From assembly GCA_030374805.1 (NCBI GenBank), contig JARGSG010000218.1, positions 930,001 to 994,000 on the forward strand: DNA of 64,000 nt, given 5' to 3'. Positions within the stretch are counted from its first letter, which is position 1. Each line of letters opens with the position of its first letter. Below, one piece after another: positions 48,341-59,689 of the stretch. Both the position numbers and the translations under genes were made by a program. Source of the stretch: Gracilaria gracilis (taxonomy: Eukaryota; Rhodophyta; Florideophyceae; Gracilariales; Gracilariaceae). Under the pieces are notes generated by a model. The model saw only the letters and a program-made list of their open reading frames with translations, searched no databases and was not told where the DNA came from.

Positions 48341-48985
48341 AATGCGCCGTGTCACACGGCGCATTTTGTTGCCTTTCTGGACAGATCACTTGTTTGGATC
48401 ATTCCACTGCCAACAAATTAAATTACTAAGAAAAATAACGTCCATAGTTCCCCCATTCTGGATTTGCAATCATGTTGACTCCTAAAATTGCTTTTCTTCA
48501 TAACAACCTTCTACAATGGTTTTCTACTCTTCTTACCAATTATTTGGTACCGTCAATTATAGGTTATCTGTAAAACAGATGTTAAAACTTTCTTACAACC
48601 GATTTGCAGCCCTTGGTTTAGTGCCAATGTGGTTTTCAAGACATTAAGTTATTGTCCTAAACTACCAATATTTTGAATAAGACAGTACAGAACGCTCAAA
48701 TAAACGCAATTCTTAGAAGTGACTATTTTTTGACTTCTTTGCCTGATTGCTGCCAAAACGCTTGACTATATGACTTCCAACCATGTAATGTAAATAAGTA
48801 GTCAAAAAATACGACCCTGACTAAACCACAAAGATCTCTTTTATTTATATTTCAAAAGACTTCTCTCAATTACATATTTTAACCAAACATATTTCTAATA
48901 ACATTCCAAAACCTAAGAACTGAATAAAATCTCATCTACTTATCAAAGAGCTTTGCGACCATTTCTTACGAGAAGCTTGCTTCTC
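48341..48985. repeat. Hairpin-bounded repeat, copy 2
   Basis: It begins with the perfect palindrome AATGCGCCGTG-TCA-CACGGCGCATT (48341-48365), followed by about 60 bp matching copy 1 (CATTCCACTGCCAACAAATTA). It ends near the hairpin GAGAAGCTTGCTTCTC (48970-48985). The inter-hairpin distance is 645 bp against 706 bp in copy 1. Confidence 0.5.
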
Positions 48986-50708
48986 GAAGCTCTGATTTAA
49001 TTTTTAACAAGCAGGTTTTGTACCATAGGTAGCGTAAGTAGTGCCTGCGGTACACTGCTTGACTACATCGCACTTGAGGTAGAGGGGCCTCGCAGCAAGT
49101 ACATAGGCTGTCTGAGCTGCATCTCCTTCCAGAAGTAAAGTCAAAGACCCTCTCGGCAAGTAGTTTTTTAATTTGGTAGACAACTTTCGCATACTTTAAG
49201 GCTTAAAAGCCGCTGTTACGACGCCTGCCGTTTCCTGTAGGCACGACAGTTAACCTAAACCCAGTGTGCTTTTGTACCAGTGCTATTGCTGTTTGTCCCT
49301 ATGCTGTGGACCATTCTACCCAGTATTTGATGCACCGTGTCCCTACAATATTTTGAATACTGACAAATGTAAGGTAGATTGAGCTTTCTACATTTACTGA
49401 GTGTTTGCAGTGTGTCTTATGGATCTCGAGAAAACTGAACAACTCGGAAATTATTAGCGAAAGATACAATTGAAATCATTTTACAGAAATGCTTGTAAAC
49501 TATAGAAAAACATATTCTCATTTTATTCAGGGACAATTATTTATAGAATAACAATTTGGTACATAGAAGACTCAGCAGTTGCGAAAAAATTGGCAGTTAA
49601 AGACGAGGTTCTAGCGTATGGGCCTTCCAATGATCGTTTCCGCGACCATTTTTCGTCCCTCAGATTCATTCTTCGTTCGTACGGTTTGGTTATTTCCCAG
49701 GATTTGTCGAAGAAGAAGCAATGGGGTGCATACTTTCACTTGCTTCTTTTCACCGTTTTCTATACTACTTAGGCTTTTTGTATGGCTTTCCCCAGTATTT
49801 GGTTTATATCTGTTGTTTCTTTTGCTGCAGGAGTTCCATGATTTTTTCTGTTGTTCTGGGCTCGTCTTTCCTTTCCTTATCGAATACACCGTTGGGTTTA
49901 TGCGACATCGGTACTAGAGCCGTTTGGGGCTGTTCCTCGATTTTTCGGACCAGATCCCGTCCTTCTCAATTCGTGAATCTAACTGTAGCTTTTGTCGAGT
50001 TTTGCCCACAAAATGGAAATCGCGTTGGTGCTCCGGTCGCTGTTATATCTTCTCAAAAAGTATGGTTTTGGGCATGAATAGGTTCTCTTCCCTTTCGCAG
50101 GCTGTGATATACCCTACTCGTAGTGAAATGTAATGTAAAGGTTAGAACCTTGAAGCCTCACAATTTTAACAACAATTGAAAATTGGAAACAGATTTTGAA
50201 GAAATACGCTAGTGCTATACAACAACAATTCAAACTATATTTTTTCAGGGCTTTTCTACTTGGTTTGCGCTCGGACTGCAGATTGCTTTATTTCATAAAT
50301 TGAAAAGTTGGTGTTGTCAAGGTTCCAATCGTTTGGGTTTTTTCTAGAACAGATCACATGAAATGGTGTAGATATTTCTCGCGCAACTTCAATCTTTATA
50401 CACACATTGCTGCTTTCCTAAATGTTCGTACGACTGCCCTTCATCTTGTATCGAAATCACTTCCAGAGATAAAAACTTTCCTTTCGTTGATTTTCTATTT
50501 ACTGGCAGTCAAAAGTCTCCAATGGATTTACTCTTTTGGTTTAAAGCGCATATTTCAAACACGTAGTATTGTTTGTTTTTTTGAACGGACGCTATCGGCT
50601 CATAGTGAAGCAGTGATAAAATCAGAAAGCTTAGAAACACATTTGGGTTGATATCAAGTTTTTCGGAGGAAATCTCTCCTAGATGGACTGACAGAGAGAA
50701 TTTCGATA
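48986..50708. other. AT-rich region, no supported gene
   Basis: Plus-strand frames at 49618-49917 and 50358-50651 (97 codons, ATG start) are open but hydrophobic and unrecognised. The latter could be a small gene, but nothing supports it beyond length. Confidence 0.35.
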
Positions 50709-51335
50709 TTATTCATACGTCACCCTGAAAGTGTATTTCGGTTTTTTCCGATGAACTATATTCCACATGGGCAAATTGTTTTCTATTCTTAAATGTGATT
50801 TCCAGTGCTGTTCATACTCTGCTCTATCAAGGGTTCTGTACTCACAACGGAAAAAAGGACAGATGAATTCCAAGCATCGGTTTCGATGGGAGTAAATGTT
50901 TTTGAGAGGCATTCTTAAATTACAAGACGGGCATCTTCCCATTTCTTCATGCTCCTCACCATCAATATGTTTTTGTACGTTTCCAGGTTTAGCGGATCTC
51001 ACGCCTTGGCTTTCCAAAGCTTCAGTGGCGTCCGAGCTCCGTCGGATGAGCCAAGGACTTTGATCGGTTTCATCTGAGTTAGTAAGGGTGCTCTTATTTC
51101 TGGATTTTGGAAAAGAAATACGGCGAAATCCTGTTGAAAAACGTCGAGTACCAGTGTCTGTTTGAATTGGAGGCGAATACAGGAACTCATGCGGATCGAA
51201 AGGAATACTGGTTGGCTTATTTTGGCTCTGAGCTTTACTTTGGCTCGGATTTAGCATATTTCCTTTGCCCCAAAACATATTTCTGACAACATTTCCGAGG
51301 TTTGAAGTACCCTTTGGAAACATGGGATCTATCAT
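50709..51335 (-). CDS. Hypothetical protein with two C-terminal zinc-finger-like motifs
   Basis: Intact 208-residue frame from the ATG at 51335. Residues 1-130 are polar and probably disordered. Residues 135-181 hold two adjacent zinc-binding patterns: C135-x2-C138...H150-x3-C154 (CPSCNLRMPLKNIYSH) and C159-x4-C164...H177-x3-H181 (ending HWKSH). The pairing resembles tandem C2HC/C2H2 fingers of the TRAF or U11-48K general type, which bind RNA or protein, but I cannot assign a family. It is the only intact ORF with motif support between 40 and 62 kb. Flanks on both sides are AT-rich and empty. Confidence 0.6.
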   Translation of the reverse strand: MIDPMFPKGTSNLGNVVRNMFWGKGNMLNPSQSKAQSQNKPTSIPFDPHEFLYSPPIQTDTGTRRFSTGFRRISFPKSRNKSTLTNSDETDQSPWLIRRSSDATEALESQGVRSAKPGNVQKHIDGEEHEEMGRCPSCNLRMPLKNIYSHRNRCLEFICPFFRCEYRTLDRAEYEQHWKSHLRIENNLPMWNIVHRKKPKYTFRVTYE

Positions 51336-52712
51336 GCCTTACAGGCAACTTGAATCTCAATTTCGTCTATTTTTCCAGGTTGAGAATACTTTTGGTTGAT
51401 TTGAACGACATGTATCAGCTCTTTGTCGTGAACACCATGAATAAAGGGCAGTATTTATAGTAATTACATGCTACAAAAGACCTCAGAAGTTCTGGTTTGA
51501 TACGTTCCAACGACAAAATATGTTTCCACCTCGAACTCATCTCCAATCAATGGTTATGCAACCCATTCGAGCTGGCTGGAACACAAAACCTTCCAGAACG
51601 CGTTATTCATATCATTCTACACCATTCATAGTGATAATTCTGAAATGGTTCTCAAAATGAAACATATAATAATTTATATGGAAAACACAACATCAAAGCC
51701 ATTGGAATTAGAATCTTTCGTACAATGGTTCATCTAGGACTTGCAAGCATGTTTCATACCTTTTCACTACCAGTAAAGTAACTAGCTTGTATTCATTGGC
51801 TTGAAAACTCAATCTTTTTAACTGACTTTGCTATCTACCCTTCGGCGAGAATCTTTTGACGGTAGTAGAGATTGTGTTGGCGTTTGGAAAAGAGTGCCGT
51901 AGATTGAATGCTGTGTACACGTATAGTGCATAGGTCTTGTTGGTTAGCGCCATCAAAGAAAAGCGACAGAGATTAGAAGAAAGGGATTTTTTGAAAAATT
52001 GAAAACTTTAGTTTGAAGTTTATTTGAGTGAAACAGAATCTTTCGTTTACTGGTCTTCTAGAAAGAGATGTTTGGAGGAGGTCTATTAGATCTCCCATAT
52101 CCACAAATAAAGAGAGAGGTATGGTCACCATAGTGAAGGGTCGGAAAGGCGAGAAAAATGGCGGGAGGGGGCACCGATAGCACCGCCGGCGTTGTCGCCT
52201 TTCTCAATTGGGGTCAGCCCAACAACGGAGCGTTGCGCGCTGAATATACCGTCAGCGCCACAACGCACCCGTACGCGTCGGCGGTGCGGGCCGTCCCCAC
52301 CACGCTCGCTATCTACTTCGATTCAAGTTTCATCCGCATAATCTGAAGTCTACACCAGGGAGACGCGGGAAATGCACCTTTTTCTCACTTTTCTGAAATA
52401 AATGATGTCACCATGACGTCACAGAATACGTAACTATATTTTACAACTTACATTCTACAACTTACAGTGTGTTGCTAAGTAAAACTGTAATCAGTTATTG
52501 CCCGCCAGTTGCACACGATCTTCTGCACATACTTGCCACATCTTCGCATGGCGAAGAGATGCTGATGATGAAAAAGAAGTCGGCCTTAAAGTCGTCTTGA
52601 AGTCGGTCAATTCTGATCAGACATAGGTACTCCAGTAGTTTTGTAGCCCTAAAATTGTATCCAGTCTTTGTATTAGGGAATAAGATTCTAATCTTGAAAA
52701 GTACGCCACTCC
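51336..52712. other. AT-rich region with a GC-rich island
   Basis: Nothing recognised. A sharp GC-rich patch at about 52150-52345 contains a 62-codon plus-strand frame of no known type. It contrasts with the AT-rich flanks and may be an insertion. Confidence 0.35.
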
Positions 52713-52755
52713 AAAGAGCGCTATATAGCGAACATGTCGCTATATAGCGCTCTTT
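52713..52755. repeat. Perfect 19-bp-arm inverted repeat
   Basis: Left arm AAAGAGCGCTATATAGCGA (52713-52731), spacer ACATG, right arm the exact reverse complement (52737-52755). Each arm itself contains the 12-bp palindrome CGCTATATAGCG, so the site can fold as one long or two short cruciforms. Confidence 0.9.
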
Positions 52756-53499
52756 GTAAGCAGGTTCTTTTGTTGAACGAATGTGTTGAAGAAAATAATA
52801 ATTCCGTACTCCAGTACAGTTCTCCCTTCTGTAATAGCGTACGCAAACTCGTTTACGTTTTGTGGACGTTTTTAAAAGATATAGGCAATCCAATTTCGAG
52901 ATGTCATGGGAAATGTTCATTTTCCCGTAACATCTTCGACATGGTCGGCTGGAAAAGGTCTGCCACTGACAGAGAATAGAGAAATACAACACTCGGTGAC
53001 CCCTGGCCTGACATTTGTCCTACAATGCAGTCACGGCCCGGAATACAGTCATTCATGTTACGCTCCAAATTTATATTAAATGTTCATGATGTTCTTTTTC
53101 CCGCATTTCCCAGACGAAAATTGACCTCGTATGAGGTCAGTTGTCAAAATATGACAACTGACTTCATACTGTACTTTAACTTTCCTCTCAATAATCTATC
53201 GCAAACTCAAGAATAATGGACGCGTTAGAGACCCAATGGCCGCTACTCGACATTTTCGAAAGTACATCAGATATTGTCTATCTCAGAAGAATGGTGAACT
53301 TGTAGGCATGATGATCAATCTTGGGCCCCAGACGTCTTCTTGAACGTATACAAAGTGTGACAGAGAAAATCATCTCAGAACACATTAACAACGGATATAA
53401 CTTTAACTTGTAGATACTCATACGCAACCAAACTACACGTACTTGCAAGCAGCCTACCGCTACCTTTCTAGACGTCCCACACGATATCGAAAACCGTTT
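52756..53499. other. 3' flank of pogo-like remnant
   Basis: It holds the inverted repeat at 53130-53168 and otherwise only decayed sequence. A few codons of the transposase tail may extend here. Confidence 0.35.
53130..53168. repeat. Inverted repeat related to MITE palindrome
   Basis: TATGAGGTCAGTTGTCA (53130-53146) and, after AAATA, its reverse complement with one mismatch (53152-53168). The left half, with its upstream GACCTCG, closely resembles the subterminal GACCTCATATGAGGTCAG of the MITE at 5.2 kb. Confidence 0.7.
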
Positions 53500-55391
53500 A
53501 TGGAGCAGACCCGCTGCCGCGAACGACGATTCTGCTGCCGGCCTGTAGTTGCAGCATAGCGTCCACCGCATGCTCGCGTGCAGCCTGATGGGCAGCTTCT
53601 TTCCTCATTTGAGGACGGGTTTGCTTCAGATTCTCAAACAAAGTTTGTTACCTAGGCGCCAGTTCAACACACCTTCTTAACTCACTGGCGCTCTCGGAGC
53701 ATCTTGATCCATTTGTACGAGCCTTCAGTGCCTGCGACACATTTTCTGCCATCAAAAGCCGACCAAGATCTGTTGTGACTTTCACAGTGCCACTTTCACC
53801 AACCTCAAATTCGTTAAAAAGAGAACGTGTATCGGCCAAGAACGAGTCAATCAAGCACTGCATAGTAAGAGGTTCTTCAGCATCTTTGTTTTCCACAAAA
53901 ACATATTCCTCCAAGCGCGTATAGTCCAGACAGTCTCTTTCGTGCACCTAGTTACCGGTATTTGCGAATCCACTCCGTACATTGAAGAATAGTAACGACT
54001 GAGACATCGCGACGGAGATGGAGCATGCGACGTCAAACACATCTATGACTGACCGGCAACGAGAAATGCTGTCGATCTCACGCTGGAAATACGATTTTTA
54101 TGAGCTGAGAACAGAAATATTCAGAGGTTGGAGAACATTGCTCGTGTGGGAAGGCAGTTCGAGGACAATAACTCGATTCTCCTTCAATATATTCAATGTT
54201 GTGTAGTGCACCTACCTGCAATATCCATTAAGAATCAGCAACAGAGGCGTACCTTCACCCCGTAGTTCCTTCGTTTCAGATGGAAAATGCTGCGCCCAGT
54301 CATAAAGAATATTGCTTCCAATTCCAGGCATATTCCATTGATATATAGGTAGCAAGCCGGGAGAAAATCATGAAAAGTCTGCAACTTTCCATTGAGGAAT
54401 CTGTAATGGGCTCTCTTACCAATAGAGACAAGTCGATGTACAGAGGATGTTCGGATGTATTCCTGGAACGCACGTCACTAGCAAATTTGTAGTGTAGAGT
54501 GAGAAATATCAATTGGATATCATTCGGACGTTAGCTTAGAGTAGTTTCGTGGGAAGCAAATTTGAGGACATCAGTTGGACATCCAAATTTTATGTACTCA
54601 CTGGACATTCTATTGACGTTCTTCTGATGAGCCAAAGATCGACAGAAAGGGTCACAAATGACGTTCGTTTGCAGAAATCAAATGGACATAAAATGACTGT
54701 CTAACGTTGCATCAAAGAAATATCAGCCTACCTCTCAAGGTTAACCCAGAAGACAACAACGGTTTCCAAGCCCGGCCATCGAAAGATACTACAAACATTG
54801 TTGTGACACGATCATTTGCCTCTTTGACCTTACAATTATTCTGAATGAGAACAGACTGCTTACTCCCAACCTCCTTTCGTGCACTACGTCCGAGAGTCTT
54901 TTCAATAGACACCCTGATTCATCTATGTTGAAGATACCGGGAGGATCGACGATTTGAAAGCGATCAACAAGGCCTTCTAAGAGTGCAAAATGTTGCGCGA
55001 TATTTTAGGGGGTTACTTCTGTGCGATGTAGTTCCATCATGCGGAACTAGACGAATTTCAATTCATGGCGCATGAAGTATTTTTTCAACCACCCAATAGA
55101 AGGACGATTATTCGCAAACGCCATATGGCGTCTGTCTTTCTCCGGAAGGGAAAATACGAACGTCCAGGCCGAATCGCAGACACCCTTTTTGGTCAGTGGT
55201 GTGTTTCGAGTAGTGAAGTACTTCACGGAATCTATTACAGTTCGTTCCTCCTGTTCCGTCAGTGCTGTTGGCCTTCCTGTGTTCCATAGTAGTACATCTA
55301 TATCAAAGGGCGATTGGGGTTTTGCAGAGGGAAATGTATCCATCCAAAAATTAACCATCGTCTTATACGGTGTTCTCGAATCTTGAAACAT
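53500..55391 (-). pseudogene. pogo/CENP-B-like DDE transposase, decayed
   Basis: Order on the minus strand: a CENP-B-type helix-turn-helix (GRPTALTEQEERTVIDSVKY to NNRPSIGWLKKYFMRHEL; 55290-55050), then FNIDESG (first catalytic Asp) at about 54920, LGRSARKEVGSK and VSFDGRAWKPLL. After a decayed linker comes LLLILNGYCR (second catalytic position, Asp to Asn), LELPSHTSNVLQPLN (third position, Asp to Asn) at about 54100, and a helical C-terminal tail ending near 53500 (MRKEAAHQAAREHAV). Frameshifts and stops separate the parts. Such enzymes cut and paste elements with TA target sites. With two of the three metal-binding Asp replaced, this copy is catalytically dead. Confidence 0.75.
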
Positions 55392-55651
55392 TCTGACAGA
55401 TTCTGAAAAATCGTTTTATTCCGCGTCCGTCCGCAGCCAGAACGAGTTGCAACATAAGAAACAATGGTCTCTTGAACCATATGTGAAAAATATCGCCCAA
55501 TACTTAGGGCGGTTTCTTTCGTAGGAAGGTGGTTAGTCGTATGACTTACTGGTCGAACTAGTCACCTCGTCACAGTCTCTCGTGACGCCAGTGCCGAAGA
55601 GACCTACTGTCCCACCCAGATCTCAGCTCATTTTGAGCGTGGTTGGTTCTG

Positions 55652-57203
55652 CTATACTGCGAAATTGCCTGTGAAAGCCAGGCATCGAGATACCATAGTA
55701 GCGAATTTTCCTGAGTAAAGTGCAATTCGTTCTTCAGAGTAAGATCCAGTTTTTATTTTCACCAAAAATGCCCTTCCATTCGATAAGTACCTTTCCAGGG
55801 AAGTGAAAGACTTCCACCTTCCGGTGATCGCAATTGTCACCGCGGATTTGCTTTGGACATAACCCGTAAAGGCACCCCCTATTCGAGCCGAGTGGGTTGT
55901 GAACTGAGCTGGTTTCAGGCCGAAAAATGGTGCAGCCTTTTTGAACAAATCATTTTACTGCGAATAGGGGATGTCGAAAAGACACTTTGAGTTTCCAAAC
56001 GTCGTTCGGGCAAAGTAGGATCGTAGTAGAGCCATAATTGTCTCACGTCGTAATGGTGTGAACTGTCTTGGACCTGTCCTTGCGCATTCAATATTTATGC
56101 CCAGCACCCGTCCTCGAAAATGTCCGACTCCAATTTCTTCGGGAAAGGCAACGTCTTCTTTTCTCAAAGCGAGGATTTCCGAGGCCCGCATATACGTGGA
56201 CCTGTTGATATCACCAGCAATGCTGAAGCCGCAGACTCACCACAATAAGTATTGTGGGTTTCCGTTTTAGAAAACAAGTCCAAACACTAGCCACGTAGTA
56301 GTGGATAGAGGACTACATGGACAGGTACCTTTTCAGGAAGCAAGTCCAAACGCAAGCCACGCAATAGTGAGCAGCGCATTACGTAGGTTGCAAAACACGC
56401 AACAAGTTAGAGAAAAAAAAGCCCCGCCCTCGGAGGAGGAACTCCGGGGAAGAGGAGGCAACCTTGGCAGAGTCTGCTAAGGTCTTGTGCCTGCTCTTTG
56501 CGTTTGCTTGCCCGTAGAACGTGCCGGTGTTTCTAGCAGTGTGATCGATCAACAGGACCACTGTACACACAAAGCTACTGCGGCCTTGGTCGAGGGACGG
56601 GTACGAAAAAATTTGGCAAACGCCATCACTAGCTTTTCAGTAAGCGGTAATGCAGATTGGGGAGGAACCAGTTTATTCCAACCGGAAATAGCCTTCCTCG
56701 AGAGACCCATGTGGTGCTTTGTGCAAGGCTTTGCGTAACAAATATATGTGAGCACATAGCTCATTTTTTGTCGGTTTCCTGCAGCGTTGTTTTCAGCGTA
56801 GCACTCTTTAATCTACAGGGAAAGCCACTCGTCCAGTGTTGAAGATCTTCTAGATGAAAGGGAAGCCAATTGAGAAAAGATTTGTAGGCTCTGGTGTACA
56901 ACCTCTGAGTCTTTGGTGTAATATTAGCTGCGAAGAGTGGTCTCGTTTGAAAGAAATCTGCACTTGGCAACCATTTACGCGATGTGTTCATGATAGCCGG
57001 CCTTTTTCGAATAACTTTCCTAAGACAGGCCGTTTTGTTCCAGGCCGTTGCTCATCCTTTCGCTTCAAACGTTCAAGCGACGCCTTCCAATTCTTCTCGA
57101 AGGTTTGGTGAACCAAGGATAGTTTGGAAATCGAATGCTCCCTGCGCTTTCGACATGCTTCGGGGCTGAGTTCGTCGAAAGCGCAATTTTCATGAGTGCT
57201 CAT
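55652..57203 (-). pseudogene. DIRS-type tyrosine recombinase, split by solo LTR
   Basis: The ATG at 57201-57203 overlaps the RT-RNase H stop as ATGA. The N-terminal core-binding region is in frameshifted pieces (57203-56549) and ends AVALCVQWS at the LTR. Beyond the LTR the same frame continues TYMRASEILALRKEDV with the first catalytic Arg. After a TAA at about 55950 follow HSARIGG (His-x-x-Arg), GRWKS and SLERYL (Tyr nucleophile), so the R-H-R-Y set is complete. In DIRS elements this enzyme inserts circular cDNA without an integrase and without target duplication. The 352-bp LTR plus one 5-bp duplication (357 bp) splits the gene exactly between codons. Confidence 0.85.
56203..56554 (+). mobile_element. 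Gypsy solo LTR with 5-bp target duplication
   Basis: A 352-bp LTR from TGTTGATATCACC to GATCGATCAACA, flanked by GGACC at 56198-56202 and 56555-56559. It is the same family as the LTR pair at 37.1-39.9 kb, in opposite orientation. No interior remains, which is the normal footprint of LTR-LTR recombination. It contains a GC-rich hairpin (CCTCGGAGGAGGAACTCCGGGG region) near 56430. Confidence 0.92.
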
Positions 57204-59689
57204 GACTGACCCGCGACATCCCTCAATCTGGAGGGCCCGTCCGAGGGGTTGATGAGAGAGGGCACATGGCGAAAGTTCACATCCAAATCGTGCGCGATTG
57301 TAAGGGCGGCGTACTTTCTGCATGGTAGGCATAATTTCGGCGAAGATGATCGACCTTTCCTAAAGGCTCCGATCGTGACCATGGAATCGGAAAGCACAAG
57401 AATTGCCTTTCCGGTTATGTCGAAAGAGCATGCCCATTTCACGGCCAGAACACCAATGTGTGCCTCAAGCCCATTGATGTGTTCTTTGCGTCGCCATTTA
57501 TGCACAAGAGCTGTTTTCCAGTGTACGGCGGAAGAGTTTAGGAAGTTTTCCAATAACTCGTTACATGACCGTTTTTCCTCGCTGTTCCCCTCGGCCGTTA
57601 ACAAAAGTGCAGACACCATTTCCAAAGATACATCTACATATACGACTGCACCGGCGATCTCAGAAGCTTCGAAGGCTATAATGCGTGTCCATGCCGGTCT
57701 ACACAACCTTTTTTGTGAGAATGACAATAGGTGAGCCATGATGCATAGTTCGCGCTTCACTGCTACTTCCAAACTTTTGTTCATATACTCTGGGTCTTTC
57801 AAATATTGTAAAGTGCGGTACAATATTGAAAGGAGGGGACGACAACCGAGACACAGCCAGACCATTCGACCGACGACTGATCGAACGCGGGTTTCTGAAA
57901 CATCAATCCCATTCAAAAGCACAGATTCCTCGATTGCCAGTTTGAGCTTACATGCTTTGGGACGTAGAACAACTTCCTTCAGAAATCAGACCCAACCAAT
58001 GAAAGGAATCTTCTCAGTTTCTACGTGTCCCAAGGGTGAAGACTTCTTCCTGTTGATGGGTAGATGATTATTGGCGAGAATGTGTTCAATCAGAAGCTGA
58101 AAAGAGGTTATTAGTTCTTCTTTCCAATCCATGAACACAAAGTGCACTGCTGTGCACTGTTGTGCCTTGTTACTTGTAAGCTGTTTCAAGTCATCGGTAA
58201 TGTGGAGGGCTACTACGGTGTCCTTCCTGATTTGTAATGGCTTCTTCAGATGATGCAGAAGTATCAGAGATGCATGTCTTCGATTGGTAACTAATTTGGC
58301 TGAAGTATGTTTCCAAATATGAAATGCTTCTTGGTAAAATGCTTCTCACAATGTGTGACCAATATAAACGGACCACTTCAAGCCCATAGGCAACGTACGC
58401 TGTAGCGGGCGTACTAGTTGATTTTGTCTATTTCTTACCCTAAATTTTGTTCTCAGTGCCAGCTGAAGGCTTCCGGGCAGGCTGCCGAAGGGTTCGGAAG
58501 GGAGGGAAAAAAGAGAGGCTAATGACGATGGCAGTCGTATGTTGTGAAACATATTGGCGACATCCAAGTAGAAACCGGCGAGTGTCTTGGAGGATTGGGA
58601 GAGTCGTAGGGCCTCAAAGTGCCCGGGGTTGGCAAGAGCCGTGTAGGGTGGATGCGGCATGCAGATGTTTTGCACTCTTGGCCAACTGATGAGGCGATCT
58701 CTACTTGAGTCCTTGACGATTGCGAAGGATGTCATTGTGAGGGCATCCGCACGAGCCCGATAATCGCTGTCTTCGTTGTCAACCATCGACCATTCCAACA
58801 TTCCAGACCCATGCAATCTTGATAGCACGGACGCATATTGACCTGGACGAGCATGAACCCGAGAGGATGGAATCTGTGCAAAGTAGCTCATATACTGCAC
58901 GACAGAGTTCACAAGCTGCAAATGTTTGCCTTCCCTAAACAGTTTCTGTACGTATATGGGCATAAGAGGAATCCAGACATCCGCATGCGAGTTCGACGGT
59001 AGGAGGAGATCCAAATGCTTCGCTTCTAATATTTTGAAGTTCCCACGCCCGAGTCCAGCGCGACCGAGTGTTTCCAGAAATTCTTCTACTTCATGAGGGG
59101 CCTCGGTTTCATCGCATGCTCGTTTTACCTGAGGCAACTTGCGCAGAATCGTAGCTCGACGATGCGCAAAATCAATTCCGTAGTCCCTGCCCAACTCGGT
59201 ATCGCGCTTCAGTAGTGAACGTATTGCCATAAGGGAACCACGTATTGATTTTCGGCTGGTATCCATATACTTCCTGTTCCCGGAATATAGAAAGTTTAAA
59301 GCCCTCACTACCGCAGAAAAATTTGATAGGTTGTTGGGGGCTGGATGACCGATTAGTAATGTCTGATGTAACGGAAATATGCGTGAACGGATCGAGACAT
59401 TTTCTGTAGTACTCAGACGGGTTTCTCCTGCGGCTTGCGGGAACGATGTTGCTGGGGTCGGAGCTTTTTGCTCAAACTTCGCACGGCGTTCTGGGCTCGG
59501 GAAGCTGCAGACACCTGCCGGTTTACCATTGAACGCATCTCTGGTACTCGGATTCCGACATCGGGGAAATTTTCCAGTGCGAGCAAGACCTTTTGCCAGG
59601 CTTCTTTCTTTGAGAGAGGACTCAGCCCAGCTGTCAATATCTGTACCTCCAGCAGTGCCCACAGCCGTCTTAGCCCAATTTCCAAACAT
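57200..59689 (-). pseudogene. DIRS-type reverse transcriptase-RNase H
   Basis: One frame is kept for about 830 codons, with only two TGA stops (58346-58348 and 57986-57988). Overlap with gag suggests the true start lies downstream of 59689. RT motifs are FAIVKDSSRDRL, YLDVANMFHNIRL (motif A Asp), LPMGLKWSVYIGH (motif B) and VHFVFMDW (motif C; one Asp kept, the next residue Trp). RNase H shows HINGLEAHIGVLAVKWA, LVLSDSMVTIGAFRKGRSSS and FRHVPSLINPSDGPSR, the pattern typical of DIRS elements rather than copia or gypsy. It ends QS-TGA, with the recombinase ATG inside the stop (ATGA). Apart from the two stops it looks nearly intact. Confidence 0.85.

Noticed and set aside
52495..52992. 165-codon minus-strand frame
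   Set aside because: It runs straight through the perfect 19-bp inverted repeat and has no protein-like features.
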